From positions 92,501 to 156,500 of the forward strand of contig JACEEZ010013506.1 in NCBI GenBank assembly GCA_016584305.1: 64,000 nucleotides of DNA. Direction: 5' to 3'. Shown here one piece after another: positions 1-12,185 of this stretch (position 1 is its first letter; the number at the start of each line of letters is the position of its first letter). Source of the stretch: Chionoecetes opilio (Eukaryota > Arthropoda > Malacostraca > Decapoda > Majidae). The position numbers were made by a program, and so were the translations under genes. The notes beneath the pieces are model-generated. The model ran no database searches, had not been told where the DNA came from, and worked only from the letters and a program-made list of their open reading frames with translations.

Positions 1-804
1 GGCGATCGCGAGCCAGCTCGCGTGGACAGGACCATGGGTGAATAACACACACACATACACACACACACACACCTATCATCACGGAGAGGGGAGTTGGGGA
101 AGGGAGGGAGCCAACTGTCACATTTGGATTGGGCTGTCACTGATTCCCCCAATAATCACTATCTTAGCCCGGCTCCACTTATCATGAGAAGCAGGGAGAT
201 AGTATAGTCTTTATAACCTTAAGTTCAGATGTTCCACCTTATCTATGTCACCCAATTGGAAAGCCACATCAAAATTTTGCCCTGACACCAGCAGCCACAA
301 CAACGTAACACAACCTACAAACAGAAGAAAAAAAGCAGTGACGATTTTTGACCCAGAAGCAGCAAAAGCAAAATCTATACATACATACTACCAAAGAACT
401 ACAAAAACAAAAAGAGAAAAGGATGGAGATTTTTGGCTGTATCAAATGCAGCCACACAAAAATATAATAATGAAAAAAAGGCAGTGACGATTTTTGTTTG
501 GCCCAGTAGCAACGAACATAATAACGAAGCTACAGAAAAAATAATTAAAAAGGCAGTTAAGATATTTTGGGGTCCAGTAACAACAAACACATAATGCAAA
601 AAAAAAAAAAATACTGAAAAGCGGCGACCATTTTTTTTGGAGAGTAGCACAGATAACAACACAATATAAATTATAGGGAAAAAAACCACACGCAAATGCA
701 GTTATGATGACATAATAAAGCAATATCTAGGAAGGGATGGTCCAGCAGGTAGGCTATTGCAGAGGACAACCACATCCACTCAACCACAGTCACGGGATGG
801 TAAG

Positions 805-852
<48 letters not shown>

Positions 853-978
853 CTCCCCACCCACCACAGCCATCCAAGCTTATCACGCGGTGTCGCCAGT
901 CCTGTGAGTGGTTCATAAATCAATCAATCGGCTGACGTAAATATCGGATAGGCTGACCACGGATTAGCTGTGCGTGAG

Positions 979-981
<3 letters not shown>
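1..981. other. non-coding, microsatellite-bearing
   Basis: No gene is visible. There is a short CA run near 46-72 and a longer one at about 810-850. The stretch 300-640 is A-rich with three imperfect repeats of a motif containing GCAGTGACGATTTTTG (near 335 and 480). Open frames here are short and low-complexity. Confidence 0.6.
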
Positions 982-1067
<86 letters not shown>

Positions 1068-1076
1068 GAGCGAGCG

Positions 1077-1142
<66 letters not shown>

Positions 1143-1213
1143 ATGAGAAGGAGAGATGAGAGCAGAGAGAGAGAGAGAGAAGAGCGAGAGAATGAGAGGA
1201 GAGAGAGAGAGAA
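982..1213. repeat. (GA)n microsatellite with GCGA interruptions
   Basis: Almost pure GA dinucleotides with GAGCGAGC interruptions near 1012-1028 and 1068-1081. The long Arg/Glu and Ser/Leu frames across it are translation artefacts of the dinucleotide repeat. Confidence 0.95.
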
Positions 1214-1299
1214 TACTTGCAGCCAATCTAGACAAATCGCACGTACCAACGGCGAAGTTATTGACAATACAAATTGCCACCACACCTGAAGAAACTCAA

Positions 1300-1375
1300 G
1301 TAATAATTGAGGTACGAACGCAAGATTGTGCCGCACGTTAAGTCCAATTCGTTACCACTGAGCCACCCTATAGCG

Positions 1376-1376
<1 letters not shown>
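1300..1376 (-). repeat. possible tRNA-like SINE head
   Basis: Read on the minus strand this contains an A-box-like TGGCTCAGTGGTAACG and, further on, a weak B-box-like GCGTTCGTACCTC. It abuts a GA tract, as do the three clearer tRNA-like heads in the tandem units at 18.97, 23.81 and 39.97 kb. The B box is poor, so this is tentative. Confidence 0.3.

Positions 1377-1377
<1 letters not shown>

Positions 1378-1460
<83 letters not shown>
1378..1460. repeat. (GA)n microsatellite
   Basis: About 40 uninterrupted GA units. Confidence 0.95.
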
Positions 1461-2313
<853 letters not shown>

Positions 2314-2510
2314 CAAAAAAGAGTTTCGCCTCAAACGCTACTTGAACGGAGACTCATATGCGTAGGTAGCACAGAAAATATACAAACTGTTTATTATAGT
2401 ACTCTTATCCATTATGCCAAGATCAAACTATGCTGTATTACGCAAGGTATCTACAACAACCCTTTGCTACAGCATGCTGCATTGGTTCCTCAAACACGTG
2501 CAAGGCTTAA

Positions 2511-2724
2511 TTAACCCCTTCACGCCCAGACCTTTCCTTTGCTATAAAAAATCGTATGTTGTCGAGCCATAAAACTTCGAAAAGTAACTGAATATACCAA
2601 ATTAGTTAGTTGACAGGGATACTAAACAGGTCATATCTATAAAATATTGCTTATATTCACTAAAAATCGTCTCATGGTACCCCAAATAACAATGGAAATT
2701 ACGCTCTAGGTATCAAGGGGTTAA
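2511..2724. mobile_element. piggyBac-type MITE
   Basis: TTAA at 2511-2514 and again at 2721-2724 flanks a 206-bp body. The body starts CCCCTT and ends AAGGGG, so TTAACCCCTT faces AAGGGGTTAA. TTAA target duplication with CCC-type ends is the hallmark of piggyBac-superfamily MITEs. There is no coding capacity. The terminal repeat is only about 6 bp beyond the TTAA, so family assignment is provisional. Confidence 0.6.
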
Positions 2725-3766
2725 GCGATGCACTTAACCTTTTTTTACAGACGATATGATGGCAACACAAACACTCAAAAAAGTATTTCCACCCTCACCA
2801 ACAACAACAACACTGCCACCACCTCAATCACAACCACAACCACCACCAACAACAACAACCATGTCCTCAATGTTTGTACCTCAACACCTTGCTGTGAGGA
2901 CTGGTTTAGGACACTGTTAAGCTGGGCGTGTTCGCAGCTCAAGTGAGATAACGAGCAACAAAAGGACACAAGTTAAGGACTCGAAGATCAGAGATACATG
3001 TCGCTGTGGTAAGGGATACAAGAGACTACAGGCAATTGTGTGCTGCGGATTTATGAAGAAGAAGATGAAGATGAAGATGGAGAAGAAGAAGATGAGGAGG
3101 AAGAAGACGAAGAAAAAGACGAAGCAGAAGTCAATAAAGATGAAATAGAAGATAATGAAGTAGAAGACGAAGACGAAGTAGAAGTAGAAGAAGAAAAAGA
3201 AAAAGAAAAAGAAAAAGAAGAAGAAGAAGAAGAAGGAAGAGGAAGAGGAGGAGTACACAGGATTACATAAGATTACATAGGATTACACAGGGATACAAGA
3301 GGAGACGAGATAGAATAAAAACGACATCCTAGATCCGAAGATGAACACAAAGAACAGGGTGATAAGAGAGGAAGAGGCCGGAGGGGAAACTGGGACAAGA
3401 GGGAAATAAAGGAAGGAAAGAGCACCATTGTGAAGGGAAGAAGAGGAGGGAAGGAAATTGGTCCTAGATCCTTGCCAAAAAAAGGGCAAAAAAGAGGACT
3501 GAAGGTTGAGGTAAAATGGGAAGACATGAAGGCATTGCGGTACGAGCAAGGTGAGACAAGAGGAAGAAGATACATCCTGGACCCTGGCAGGAGAGGAAGA
3601 GGAGAGGAGAGAGGTAGAAGAGGGGAGGACGGGAATGGGGGAGCTCCTAAACCACAAAAGGGGAGGCATTACTCTTTTTTGGAAAGTGATGCACCGCCAC
3701 ATCCTTGCTGGGGATCGTAAAGGGGGGCAGGGGAAGGGGGAGGGGCGGAAACTAAGTGGCAGCCTT
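2725..3766. repeat. low-complexity CAA/ACC and purine-rich tracts
   Basis: CAA/ACC-rich sequence at 2795-2870 is followed by GAA/GAT/GAG-rich purine DNA at 3054-3255 and a purine-biased stretch to about 3740. The Asp/Glu-rich frame at 3040-3270 is a translated purine repeat. This lies directly upstream of the cuticle gene promoter. No separate gene is supported. Confidence 0.6.
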
Positions 3767-3772
3767 TATAAG
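3767..3772 (+). promoter_or_regulatory. TATA box of the cuticle protein gene
   Basis: TATAAG lies 43 bp upstream of the predicted ATG at 3815. A start about 30 bp downstream would leave a very short leader, as is usual for arthropod cuticle protein genes. The transcription start itself is inferred. Confidence 0.65.
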
Positions 3773-3814
3773 CGGCAGCGTCCATCACCCAACCAACACT
3801 CACCAGTCACCACC

Positions 3815-3839
3815 ATGCTTCTACAGGTAGGTCTTCGTG

Positions 3840-3890
<51 letters not shown>

Positions 3891-6800
3891 CGCCAGGTAC
3901 TACTTTGATTCACCTTATCGTTCTCAATGCTTACTACTGGACAAGTATTTAGTGTCTTGTACGACCTGTGAGTCTTACCTTCTGCAGATACACCGGGTAA
4001 CAGTAACAAGCTGCCTTAGTTAACGAGGCATTGGTGTCGCTTATTACAGGGTCATTAAGAGTATCGCAAGGTTGGTAATGAATTGTATATACAGACAATA
4101 TATCTGCTTACTGAGAACATCTAAACTGTTTCGGCATGCAGTCTACTTATGTTAACGTAGGTGGTTGGCAAGAGACGATAATTAACAGGGTAAATACGAC
4201 TATTAACCGTATTGACTTTGTGTTTCAATTAACTGACATCATGCCGTTTATCTCATTAAAAGTGCTACAAGAGATAGTTCCATTGTCAATTTGTGTTGTG
4301 ACGCGGGTGGGGCTTAAAGTGCCTATGTTGCAACGATGTAACACTTGAGTAATACTGACACAAAGCAGAAGTTCGCATTTATAGGCTGGCATCTTGCACG
4401 TTTTCATCACGGATGTTATCGATATAGAACAATCATAATTTCGTGCAAAGGTTGTCGTTTCATAAATGAGATAAGTTGGTAACCGTGTGATGTATATTTT
4501 TGTGACTGATTATCACGTTAATTAAGAAGTAGGTACTGTATCGTTCCACTTCCTGCGTAATGAAATATTCATGAACGAGGTTTTTTTTTGGAGGATTAAC
4601 TAATAAGTCTATATGAAAAATTATGGGATAAAATGAATACAAATATATAATTACATAAGTCTTAAAAAAAACCGATTTCTTTCAAATTATCGATCATTTT
4701 TTTTACAAGTGATGATGCTTTTGCTCAAGTAACAAACGTCAGTCGATATTTAAGTGACTTATTTGAAGAAGCGGTTTTCCTTTCTTTACAGATTTGTGTT
4801 TGCGTGTGCGCCGTCCTGGCCATCAAGGGGGGAGCAGCGTACCCCAGCCACCCCCCGCCTCTCTATCTCCCCCCACACCCGTACCACCCTCCAGCCCCGC
4901 ACCACCCTGATGTGAGTATATAACAAGTAAACAACTTAGTCGTCCAAGGGGTTATGGTTTTCCTTCCTGTGTCCAGTTCGTTTTTCGCTCAAATAGATGA
5001 AAATGAATAGCATCTGACACGTTTTGGTATAAGACTTACTATAAGTGCAGTTTAAACCTACACGATCGGTGGTTTTAACCGGAACGTTTCATTCTCATTA
5101 TAAGGAGTATTTCTAACCCCTACAACAGCTGTCTGAAATGAAAAAAATAAGACAAATGGGGCCGGGGGGGGAAGGCGAACCCCCAGTGAGGCTATTTTAC
5201 ATAATCAATGCCCAGGTTAGATTAGTTAACTAGCAGGGGGGTTTGGGGGGGCGCTGCCCCCCCAGTTATGTCAGGAGAGGGTAAACTTTTACTCTAGGAC
5301 CAAAATTCTCTACACAATTGGGAGTGTGATTTATAAATGGATTCTGAGAAACATTCTCTCTATGAGCTTCCGTCGCAAATCACTGCTTTTGGAGATAAAA
5401 GATGTTTTTAATAGGAAGGAGAGTGTATAGGAGATATGAAAATTAGCTAACCTAACCTCACCTTTTGACTCCTGAACCTAACCTTATCTAACCTAAGTAC
5501 CTAATCCCACGTTTTAACCTCCTACCTAAAGCCAAATTCGCATTAAAAAGGGGTTCGCAGCAAGGGAAGAACAGAGGCGATGCAGGTCACACGAGGAGGA
5601 AGAGTGTGGCGCACGTAAACATGTCTCTCTCCTCCCTTTAAACAACATAGCATATCTCCAAAAATAATTATTTGCGACGGAAGCTCATAGAGTGAATGTT
5701 TCTTAGAATCCAATAAGGTAAGCAGAAACCATACTCCCAATTGTGTGGGGAATTCTGGTCCTAGTGCAATATAATACCCAGGAGTGTTGGTCAATAGGGA
5801 GTATTGTTTGAAACTGCATAATATTTACCCAGGTTTTTTATGTGTGTGTATAAAATAAATAATGGAGGAAACTTTCTTGGTGATTAATATAGTAGAAAAA
5901 TTGACTCCTATCTATCTATCGAAATTTGTCCTTCTTTCTTCTGCTTTCAAATTTTTTTATCATGGTATTTCAAAGTCCAAATAGCACCGCGCCGATAACA
6001 CCACACATCACCGCCACCACCACACCACATACCCACTCCGTACACCACCACCACACCATATACCCACCCTTACACACCACCACCACACCATATACCCACC
6101 CTTACACACCACCACCACACCATATACCCACCCTTACACACCACCACCACACCATATACCCACCCTTACACACCACCACCACACCATATACCCACCCTTA
6201 CACACCACCACCACACCATATACCCACCCTTACACACCACCACCACACCATATACCCACACCCTCACACACCACCACCACACCATATACCCACACCCTCA
6301 CACACCACCACCACACCATATACCCACACCCTCACACACCACCACCACACCATATACCCACACCCTCACACACCACCACACCACATACCCCTCCTCACCC
6401 CTCCACCACACCACATATCCCACCCTCACACACCACCACCCACCCTGACACCACATTATGTGCTCTAACCTGACACACAACTATTCAGTCGTCATCAACC
6501 GTCAAAATGAGACATTAGATAGTTTCTGGACAAACTACCAGGCGATTCGTCTGGTAGTTTGTCCAGAAACAATCTAATGTCTCATTCTGAGCACTCGCAC
6601 TCGTTTTGTAAGGCAGTATAGTAACTCATTGACATAAGGCTGCCCTTTTATATAATTACATAATAGTCCTTTATATACAAGGACAGCCTTATGGCGATGA
6701 GACACTATACTGCCCTACAAAACGAGTGCTTATTATCCAAAAGTTAAGTGAGCGAGTCGCATCAACCATGTGACAAAGGGGAGGGCGTGTTGCCTGCCGG

Positions 6801-8362
6801 TTAGTGTAGCTGTGTGACAGGAAGAAGCTGAAGTCCACGCTAACGAAATGGCTGACTGCTGACAGGACAGTTGCGTGTGGAAAGGTGGCAGGGAGACAAA
6901 TTGAGGCAACATCAATCTATTATCATTACTATTCCTGCTTCAGCCTGTAATTCCCAACCACATTTCCACTTACTGGTCATATCCTTGACAGCAGACAGTT
7001 GTGTGTTGACCATCCCAATAACGACATCATAAATATTATCCCGATTGATCTCCACAGTGCCTCTTCTGATTTAAGAAAAAATAAGGACGCTACAAGAGGC
7101 CGTGAGACCTACACTTGTTACACTTGACTACACTATATGATTTGTGTCTGCTTCTCATGCTGTTTGATCATGCGCACTTAAAAAGTATTACAGTTTGTTC
7201 GGTAGATATAATAAGTATATAATGTAATACAACGTTTCATGGCCCACCTGATACAAGTCTGCGATTCTCCCGACGAGGCGGCGGAGTAAATTAATTTGCC
7301 TTAGCCAGAAGCAGGGTCAGATAGTAGATAAGAGTAGATAGTTAGATACTATCTGCCCCTGGTCAGAAGGTATCAGCTGAACAGATGTTTTGCAAACACG
7401 AGTGAAAGGCGAGAAAGGTGGCAACGCTCATCCCGGCAACATAAGCCTACTAACCACCACTACAACCGCACACATACTTTCCCCACCTCGAGTTAGCACT
7501 GTTGGCAGGCCACGGGTCCCCTTATTAACATGCATATCTACATATCTGCTCGTTAGCAGCAAACAACGCCGCAGCACCACCGCAGGGCTGCCCGCACACC
7601 CACCTGGCGACGTGGTGGTCTGGTTAGCAGTAGGTACTGCACGAGAGAGTAATGGTTCTAAGGCGAAATGTTAATAAATGGTGAGTGCAATGGCGCGTCT
7701 GTGATTAGTTTCATCGGGTGGAGACACTCGGCGCCGCAATATCAAGTAGCCTTTAAGTATGTTCCCGGCTTGGCAAAACATATTATATTCACGTTTTTTT
7801 TCTGCTACAGGTGCCGCCTAAGTATGACTACACGTATGGCGTGAATGACGACTACCAGAAACTTATGTTCGACCAGACGGAGTCTCGGGATGGCCACAAG
7901 ACCACTGGCTCGTACTCGGTGCGCCTCCCTGACGGCCGCAAGCAGACGGTCACCTACAGCGACCACGGCAACGGTCTGGAGGCGGAGGTGACCTACGAAG
8001 GGGAGGTTGTGGTGGATGCGTACCCAGTCCATCCACCCCCTCCACCCACCTACCCCCGACAGCCCTACTTCCCCGTTTACGACCCCGTCCCTATCTACTC
8101 CGCACACCCTGCCCCGTCAGCTGATCTTGAGGCTGTAACCGTTGGACATCTTGCGCTTCTGGAAGAGGATGCCAATCCAGGTCCCGTACAGATCGTGGAG
8201 GCGCCAACTGACGACGAAGCTCCCGCCGAGGAGGCAAAGGAGGAGGCCGCGGCTTCCGCGGAAGAGACAAACCCAGCTGAGGAAGAGACGGTAACAAGCC
8301 CGCTGGAGGAGGATGAAGAGGAGGAAATCGTTGAGGACACCACTTTGACCCCTGAGGCATAG
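3815..8362 (+). CDS. RR-type cuticle protein with acidic C-terminus
   Basis: Structural protein of the exoskeleton, expected to be secreted and to bind chitin. Three exons, all joined in phase 0: 3815-3826 (only MLLQ), 4792-4911 and 7811-8362, giving 227 residues. Splice sites are CAG/GTAGGT, TTTACAG/ATT, GAT/GTGAGT and CTACAG/GTG. Residues 1-20 form a Cys/Val-rich signal peptide, probably cleaved after GGAA. Residues 21-44 are Pro/His/Tyr-rich. Residues about 46-108 are a chitin_bind_4 (Rebers-Riddiford) domain with PPKYDYTYGVND, ESRDG, GSYSV, LPDGR and QTVTY, close in style to crustacean pro-resilin-like proteins. A Pro-rich linker follows. The last 67 residues are strongly acidic (26 Asp/Glu, one Lys), which resembles calcification-associated cuticle peptides; that role is inference. 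An intron after four codons is typical of cuticle genes. TATA box and poly(A) signal flank it. It is the one convincing intact host gene here. Confidence 0.9.
3842..3887. repeat. (AC)n microsatellite in intron 1
   Basis: About 22 AC units starting roughly 15 bp after the exon 1 donor. The rest of intron 1 (3888-4791) is AT-rich with a polypyrimidine tract before the acceptor and shows nothing else. Confidence 0.95.
5294..5762. mobile_element. foldback element in cuticle gene intron 2
   Basis: The arm at 5294-5400 is the inverted, diverged copy of 5654-5762. Shared blocks include CACAATTGGGAGT and ATGAGCTTCCGTCGCAAAT. The centre contains AACCTAACCT-type sequence. No coding capacity is seen. 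No target duplication was found, so the superfamily is unknown. Confidence 0.65.
6001..6450. repeat. 32-bp minisatellite in intron 2
   Basis: About 13 copies of a 32-bp unit containing CATATACCCACCCTTACA followed by CACCACCACCA. The second half uses a CATATACCCACACCCTCACA variant. The His/Pro/Thr frame over it is not a gene. Confidence 0.9.
6505..6589. repeat. near-perfect hairpin
   Basis: Arms 6505-6545 and 6549-6589 are inverted copies (GGACAAACTACCAG against CTGGTAGTTTGTCC, and ATGAGACATTAGAT against ATCTAATGTCTCAT) with a loop of only a few bases. The arms are about 40 bp. Confidence 0.8.
6598..6731. repeat. second inverted repeat adjoining the hairpin
   Basis: GCACTCGTTTTGTAAGGCAG at the left faces its complement at about 6710-6731, and ACATAAGGCTGCC faces GGACAGCCTTAT. 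Arm length is about 50 bp with a 35-bp AT-rich centre. It directly follows the hairpin at 6505-6589, so both may be parts of one foldback MITE. Confidence 0.7.
6732..7810. other. remainder of intron 2, with a dispersed-repeat fragment
   Basis: At 7070-7135 lies a fragment reading AATAAGGACGCTACAAGAGG and ending in a diverged GTGAGACCTACAC. It matches the dispersed repeat at 32310-32380, showing that repeat is present at two loci. Nothing else is recognised. A pyrimidine tract precedes the exon 3 acceptor at 7809-7810. Confidence 0.5.
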
Positions 8363-8531
8363 GCTGCGAGGTTGAGGACAACCCTCAGATTACAGAATTA
8401 CATGTGGGCTACAAGCCGCTACTCTAAGCTCCTCGAGGCAAGGGAGTATCCTTGACCTATAAAGCCATCTGCCAGAAACCCTCTTGTTCCAGCACCGCAA
8501 AACTAATCTTCGCTGCGCCATCTTGAAATCA

Positions 8532-8537
8532 AATAAA
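8532..8537 (+). terminator. poly(A) signal of cuticle gene
   Basis: AATAAA lies 170 bp after the stop codon at 8360-8362. This is the first canonical signal downstream. Confidence 0.75.
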
Positions 8538-9235
8538 ACCATTAACCTCTTCCCGTTATGTTGCTTTTAGCGAAGCCGCAATAACTTTACTTGTTGCATT
8601 CTCTTGTAAGTATAACTTTCACCTAACTCGGGTAATGGCTTTCCTAAAGGCATTGAGGTTCTAAGCTGTGGTTCTACTCGCACACAGCCTGGAGTCCATA
8701 TAGCTGCTGCTCCGTCTCGACCGTCTACTTTAATTAGTTCAACCACACACTCAGCGTCCGTCATGACGCCACCAACTCACCACACAACGAAAGGTCTCCT
8801 CCATGATGCAGCTCTCGTGGCATCTTTTCAAGACCCACTCCCCTTGTTTGTCTTTTTCATTTCTATCTTGCCTCAGCCTGTTACCTGCCAATGTTCCCTT
8901 TTCTATTGTAAGTATTCATTTTTTTTTCCCTACAAAAAAGAAAAGAAATGTTGGTTGTTTTGCATAAAATGTACTATTAAAATATCTTTGATAACCTTCC
9001 CAGCACATCAGTATCAACCATTGTGTTAGAGTGTTCGCCTACTGCTGCCGCTGCCCGGCACTAGTCTTCACCCAAGAGTGTGCACCTTCAAGCTCCCCGT
9101 AACATTAACACAAACAAAAATGCGCCACAACGGATGAGGTTTACCAGGTAGTCTGAGGCAGATTGAAAGAAGCCCGCGGGCACACACGTGGGCATGCTTC
9201 CGGTAAATCTTAAGAACAAAGGCTCCAACCCCTAT
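8538..9235. other. no gene supported
   Basis: Intergenic. A 65-codon minus-strand frame at 8567-8764 has a mixed, protein-like composition but matches nothing I recognise and has no clear splice context, so it is left unannotated. Confidence 0.4.
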
Positions 9236-9481
9236 CTTCTTCTTCTTCTAGCCAACAAGCTTGGGGACATGGTGGGAAACCGGGGTTTTTGGGTGGGGGA
9301 GCACACACATAAGAGAAATATGGCCCCCACAAAAAAATCCCTAAGCTAGGGAAATTTCAATAGTTCAGACATTATCGGGGCCATATTTCACTTATTTTTA
9401 TATGTGTGTGCTCCCCCCCCAAAAAACCCCGGTATCCACCATGTCCTTAAGTTTGTTGGCTATAAGAAGAAGAAGAAGAAG
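9236..9481. mobile_element. foldback MITE, related to the 75-bp satellite
   Basis: The left arm begins at a CTTCTTCTTCTTCTAGCCAA block and the right arm ends with TTGTTGGCTATAAGAAGAAG. CCGGGGTTTTTGGGTGGGGG faces CCCCCCCAAAAAACCCCGG, and AAATATGGCCCC faces GGGGCCATATTT. Arms are about 110 bp around a short centre. The right arm, from the CCCC run through AAAAACCCCGGTAT to TTGTTGGCTATA, is laid out like one monomer of the satellite at 31013-32205. Confidence 0.75.
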
Positions 9482-10440
9482 ATAGGAGGTTGAGCCTTTA
9501 TTCTAAAGATGACAAAACTCTACAGCCCTAACCTAGCACCCCTCCTCGGCCCCCCCGTGCTGTGCACTAACCTAACCTAACCTAGCCTAGCTTAGCGGAC
9601 GGGGGCGCACTTATCAAAACTCGGGGGAAATATCCTAAAAGTATATCCTTAGTTTTTATCAAGAACCTGAAATTTAATATCGGCCATGTAGGCAAAGTAA
9701 GGATCAGCACTCATTAAAATCTACACAGATGTGTTAAGGACAGTAAGTATAATACGTAGAGCCAACATTTGGGTCAGCTTAGCGTGGAGCCTTGTTCTTA
9801 AGATTTTCCATGCTTCCTTTCCACATACAGTATAACAGCCATATTCTAACCCATCAAACCCTCATACTTGCCAATGCACAACCTTGTGATGTTCGTGACA
9901 AAATACGATACACAGCCAACGTTTGGACCTGAACAAAACCTGAGGCAGTATTTCTATATCCAAGCTGCACCTTAGACCCTCATCATTCAAAAACTGGCCC
10001 ATGTGCAAACTTCTTAAAAAACAACAATTGCTACTGCTTCTTTCTTGTTATGCAGGAATATAACGTTCCCAGCAAAAGGTTTCTGGGTCTTCTGAGCACA
10101 TCCCTTTTGTTTGCATATAGACATACATATCAAACACAAATGTGACACAACATTGCTTATCTCAAGAGGTAAGGGATAAAAGTTACAACAGAGAAATAAA
10201 GTTAGCTCAACAGTGCAGTACGCTATACTATGGAGACTATAAACTGTGCATGGTTATGGCAGTTGAAATTACTTGCCTTAATTGTCCAGTAAATAAGAAG
10301 AGATTCAGGTTCTCTAACACTCCATTTCTATGCAAGGTTTTTTTTTTATCATTGGTTGATAGCATGTGTTTGTTTCCCTGTAGTCACGAATGATAAATTA
10401 CTGGCAATCACCATCAACATATACAAAATTGTCGATTCAG
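9482..10440. other. no gene seen
   Basis: AT-rich sequence with short AACCTAACCTAACCT-type runs near 9568-9595. The frames present are short and uninformative. Confidence 0.5.
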
Positions 10441-10857
10441 ATATACATATATTATATCAACACGTTACCTTGCTTCATTGTGGCTTCCACACTCGACAGC
10501 GCTCAACGTCAACAAACTTGCCGGGACAGTAAAACCTCACCAAACGAAGAACAACCCAATATCCTCTAACAACAGACTCCGATACCATTAATTAACATTC
10601 CAGCAACAAATATCCGCCAATACTCCTGTACCTATGTACCCAGCAGCTGAACTGTCACTACAAACAGGAGCTCCCGACATATGTCAACATTCACTCTCCA
10701 ACCCAAACAGCTGATCGCTGCCTTCCCTGACCGGCCACACCAGTGTTGCCATGTCAGCTGCTGACCTGCTTCGAGACACCGAGACATCATAATACCAAAC
10801 TTATGACTTAACCCTACTTATCAAATCAACAAAATTCCTTCTATTTTTTTTTCCTTC
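10441..10857 (-). other. candidate copia LTR and leader remnant
   Basis: Downstream of the copia RNase H (reading the minus strand) is a purine-rich GAAGTAAGAAGGAAAAAAAA, then TGTTGATTTG, then about 250 bp ending near TGTTAATTAATGGTATCGG. The last part resembles the TGGTATC-type primer site seen at the start of many copia internal regions. No second LTR copy was found at the other end, so this is a hypothesis only. Confidence 0.25.
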
Positions 10858-11937
10858 TTACTTCGTAATGGCTTCAAGCAGTGTTAGAGGTGTTGCTCCT
10901 TTTTTGGTCAAGCAATTTGCCATTTGCTTATTGGTAGCTATCCACTCCATTGACAAAATTTCTTGCTTGTCTAACATTTCTTTCAAACATGCCGTATTAA
11001 TTCTAAGGTATTTATCCTCCACTTTCTTCATGGATCTTAAAACATCAACAAGTGACTTGTTATCTACAAAACATTTTATAGGTACACTTTTGCCTATACC
11101 AATGTCTTCCAAGGTTTTTCCTATGTAATAGGCGCTCTCAGCCTCTTCCAATAATGCCAGTGTTTCAGCAGCTAAAGTTGACTTGCCGACTCTTCTGATT
11201 TTCTTTGATTTCCACATGATAGGACATCTCTTACTATTTCCATCAGCTAGAACTTTAATTAATCCACCCTGAGAACCGCAATCACTAAGACTAGCAAATA
11301 ATGCATCACTGTAACACTCCAGATATACATCGTCAGTTAGCACTGGGAAGAATAGGCTTTTTTGGTTTGTTTTTACTCTCTTGATCACCTTGTTAGTCTC
11401 TATAAGATCTCCCATTGTGCATTTTCCAAACCTCGTACTCAATGAACACACATCAAATGAGATATCAGGTCTTGTCTGTGTCCCTATCCAGTTTAGCTGA
11501 CCTACAAGTGACCTGTACAAATGTACTTCCTCCTCATTCAATGGCATTTCCTTCCTCTGGCTCTTCTCCTGACTTATCTCCACTTGATGCAGAAATTTTA
11601 TGTAGCTCTCCTGATCTAAGCTTATTCCATCCTTTTCTTGCTTTATATTAATACCTAGATACTTGAACTGCCCAGAATCAGTGTCACCAATCATAAATGC
11701 CTTCTGCAATTTTGATATCACACTTTCTTCAAGTTTCCTTGTGCCTCCCCAACAGAAATCATCGACATGGATGCACACTATTCCCTCTAAGATGTCACCT
11801 TCGTTGGACACAAACATAGCCGGATCATATTTCGATGGTCTCATACCCAGTCTCACCAGCTCGTATTTTACGGTCTCATACCAGGCTCTAGCAGCATCAT
11901 TAAGACCATATAGGCTACAGTTTTCTTCAATTTCCAA
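10858..11937 (-). pseudogene. copia RT C-terminal half plus RNase H
   Basis: Longest open stretch of the copia element, 359 codons. It holds the RT catalytic IHVDDF at about residue 56, the LNWIGTQTRPDISFDV thumb/connection motif, and RNase H with ECYSDA, STLAAETLAL and the CFVDNKSL segment. Its first residues (MEIEENCS) are out of frame with the upstream RT: the expected VWKLKKTV continues in another frame up to about 11930, so a small indel separates the two halves. It lacks the fingers domain and is not functional alone. Confidence 0.85.
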
Positions 11938-12185
11938 ACCTTGTCACAGTAAAGCTCTGGTGGTGGATGTAAGAACACTTCCCGATTGATCTGATGACCT
12001 TGTAAGTACGCTGACTTTATGTCAATTGTATGACATGTCCATTTCTTCATTAACATAATACTTAATGCCAGTCTCAGAGCATCCTTACTACAAACTGGCG
12101 ACTCCGTGGTTATACCATCCTCAAGTTCTTCTTCAAATCCTCTTGCTACTAATCTAGCTTTTACTGTCTTGCCCTCTTTGTTCTG

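Noticed and set aside
974..1341. Arg/Glu-rich and Ser/Leu-rich open frames
   Set aside because: Direct translation of GA/CT dinucleotides; no protein-like composition. The same applies to 18865-19249, 20524-20787, 23716-24026, 27573-27906, 39970-40317 and 43808-44125.
5926..6468. 180-codon His/Pro/Thr frame
   Set aside because: Translated 32-bp minisatellite within the cuticle gene intron.
8567..8764. 65-codon minus-strand frame of protein-like composition
   Set aside because: No recognised motif, no splice context, and it overlaps the 3' region of the cuticle gene; not enough to call a gene.
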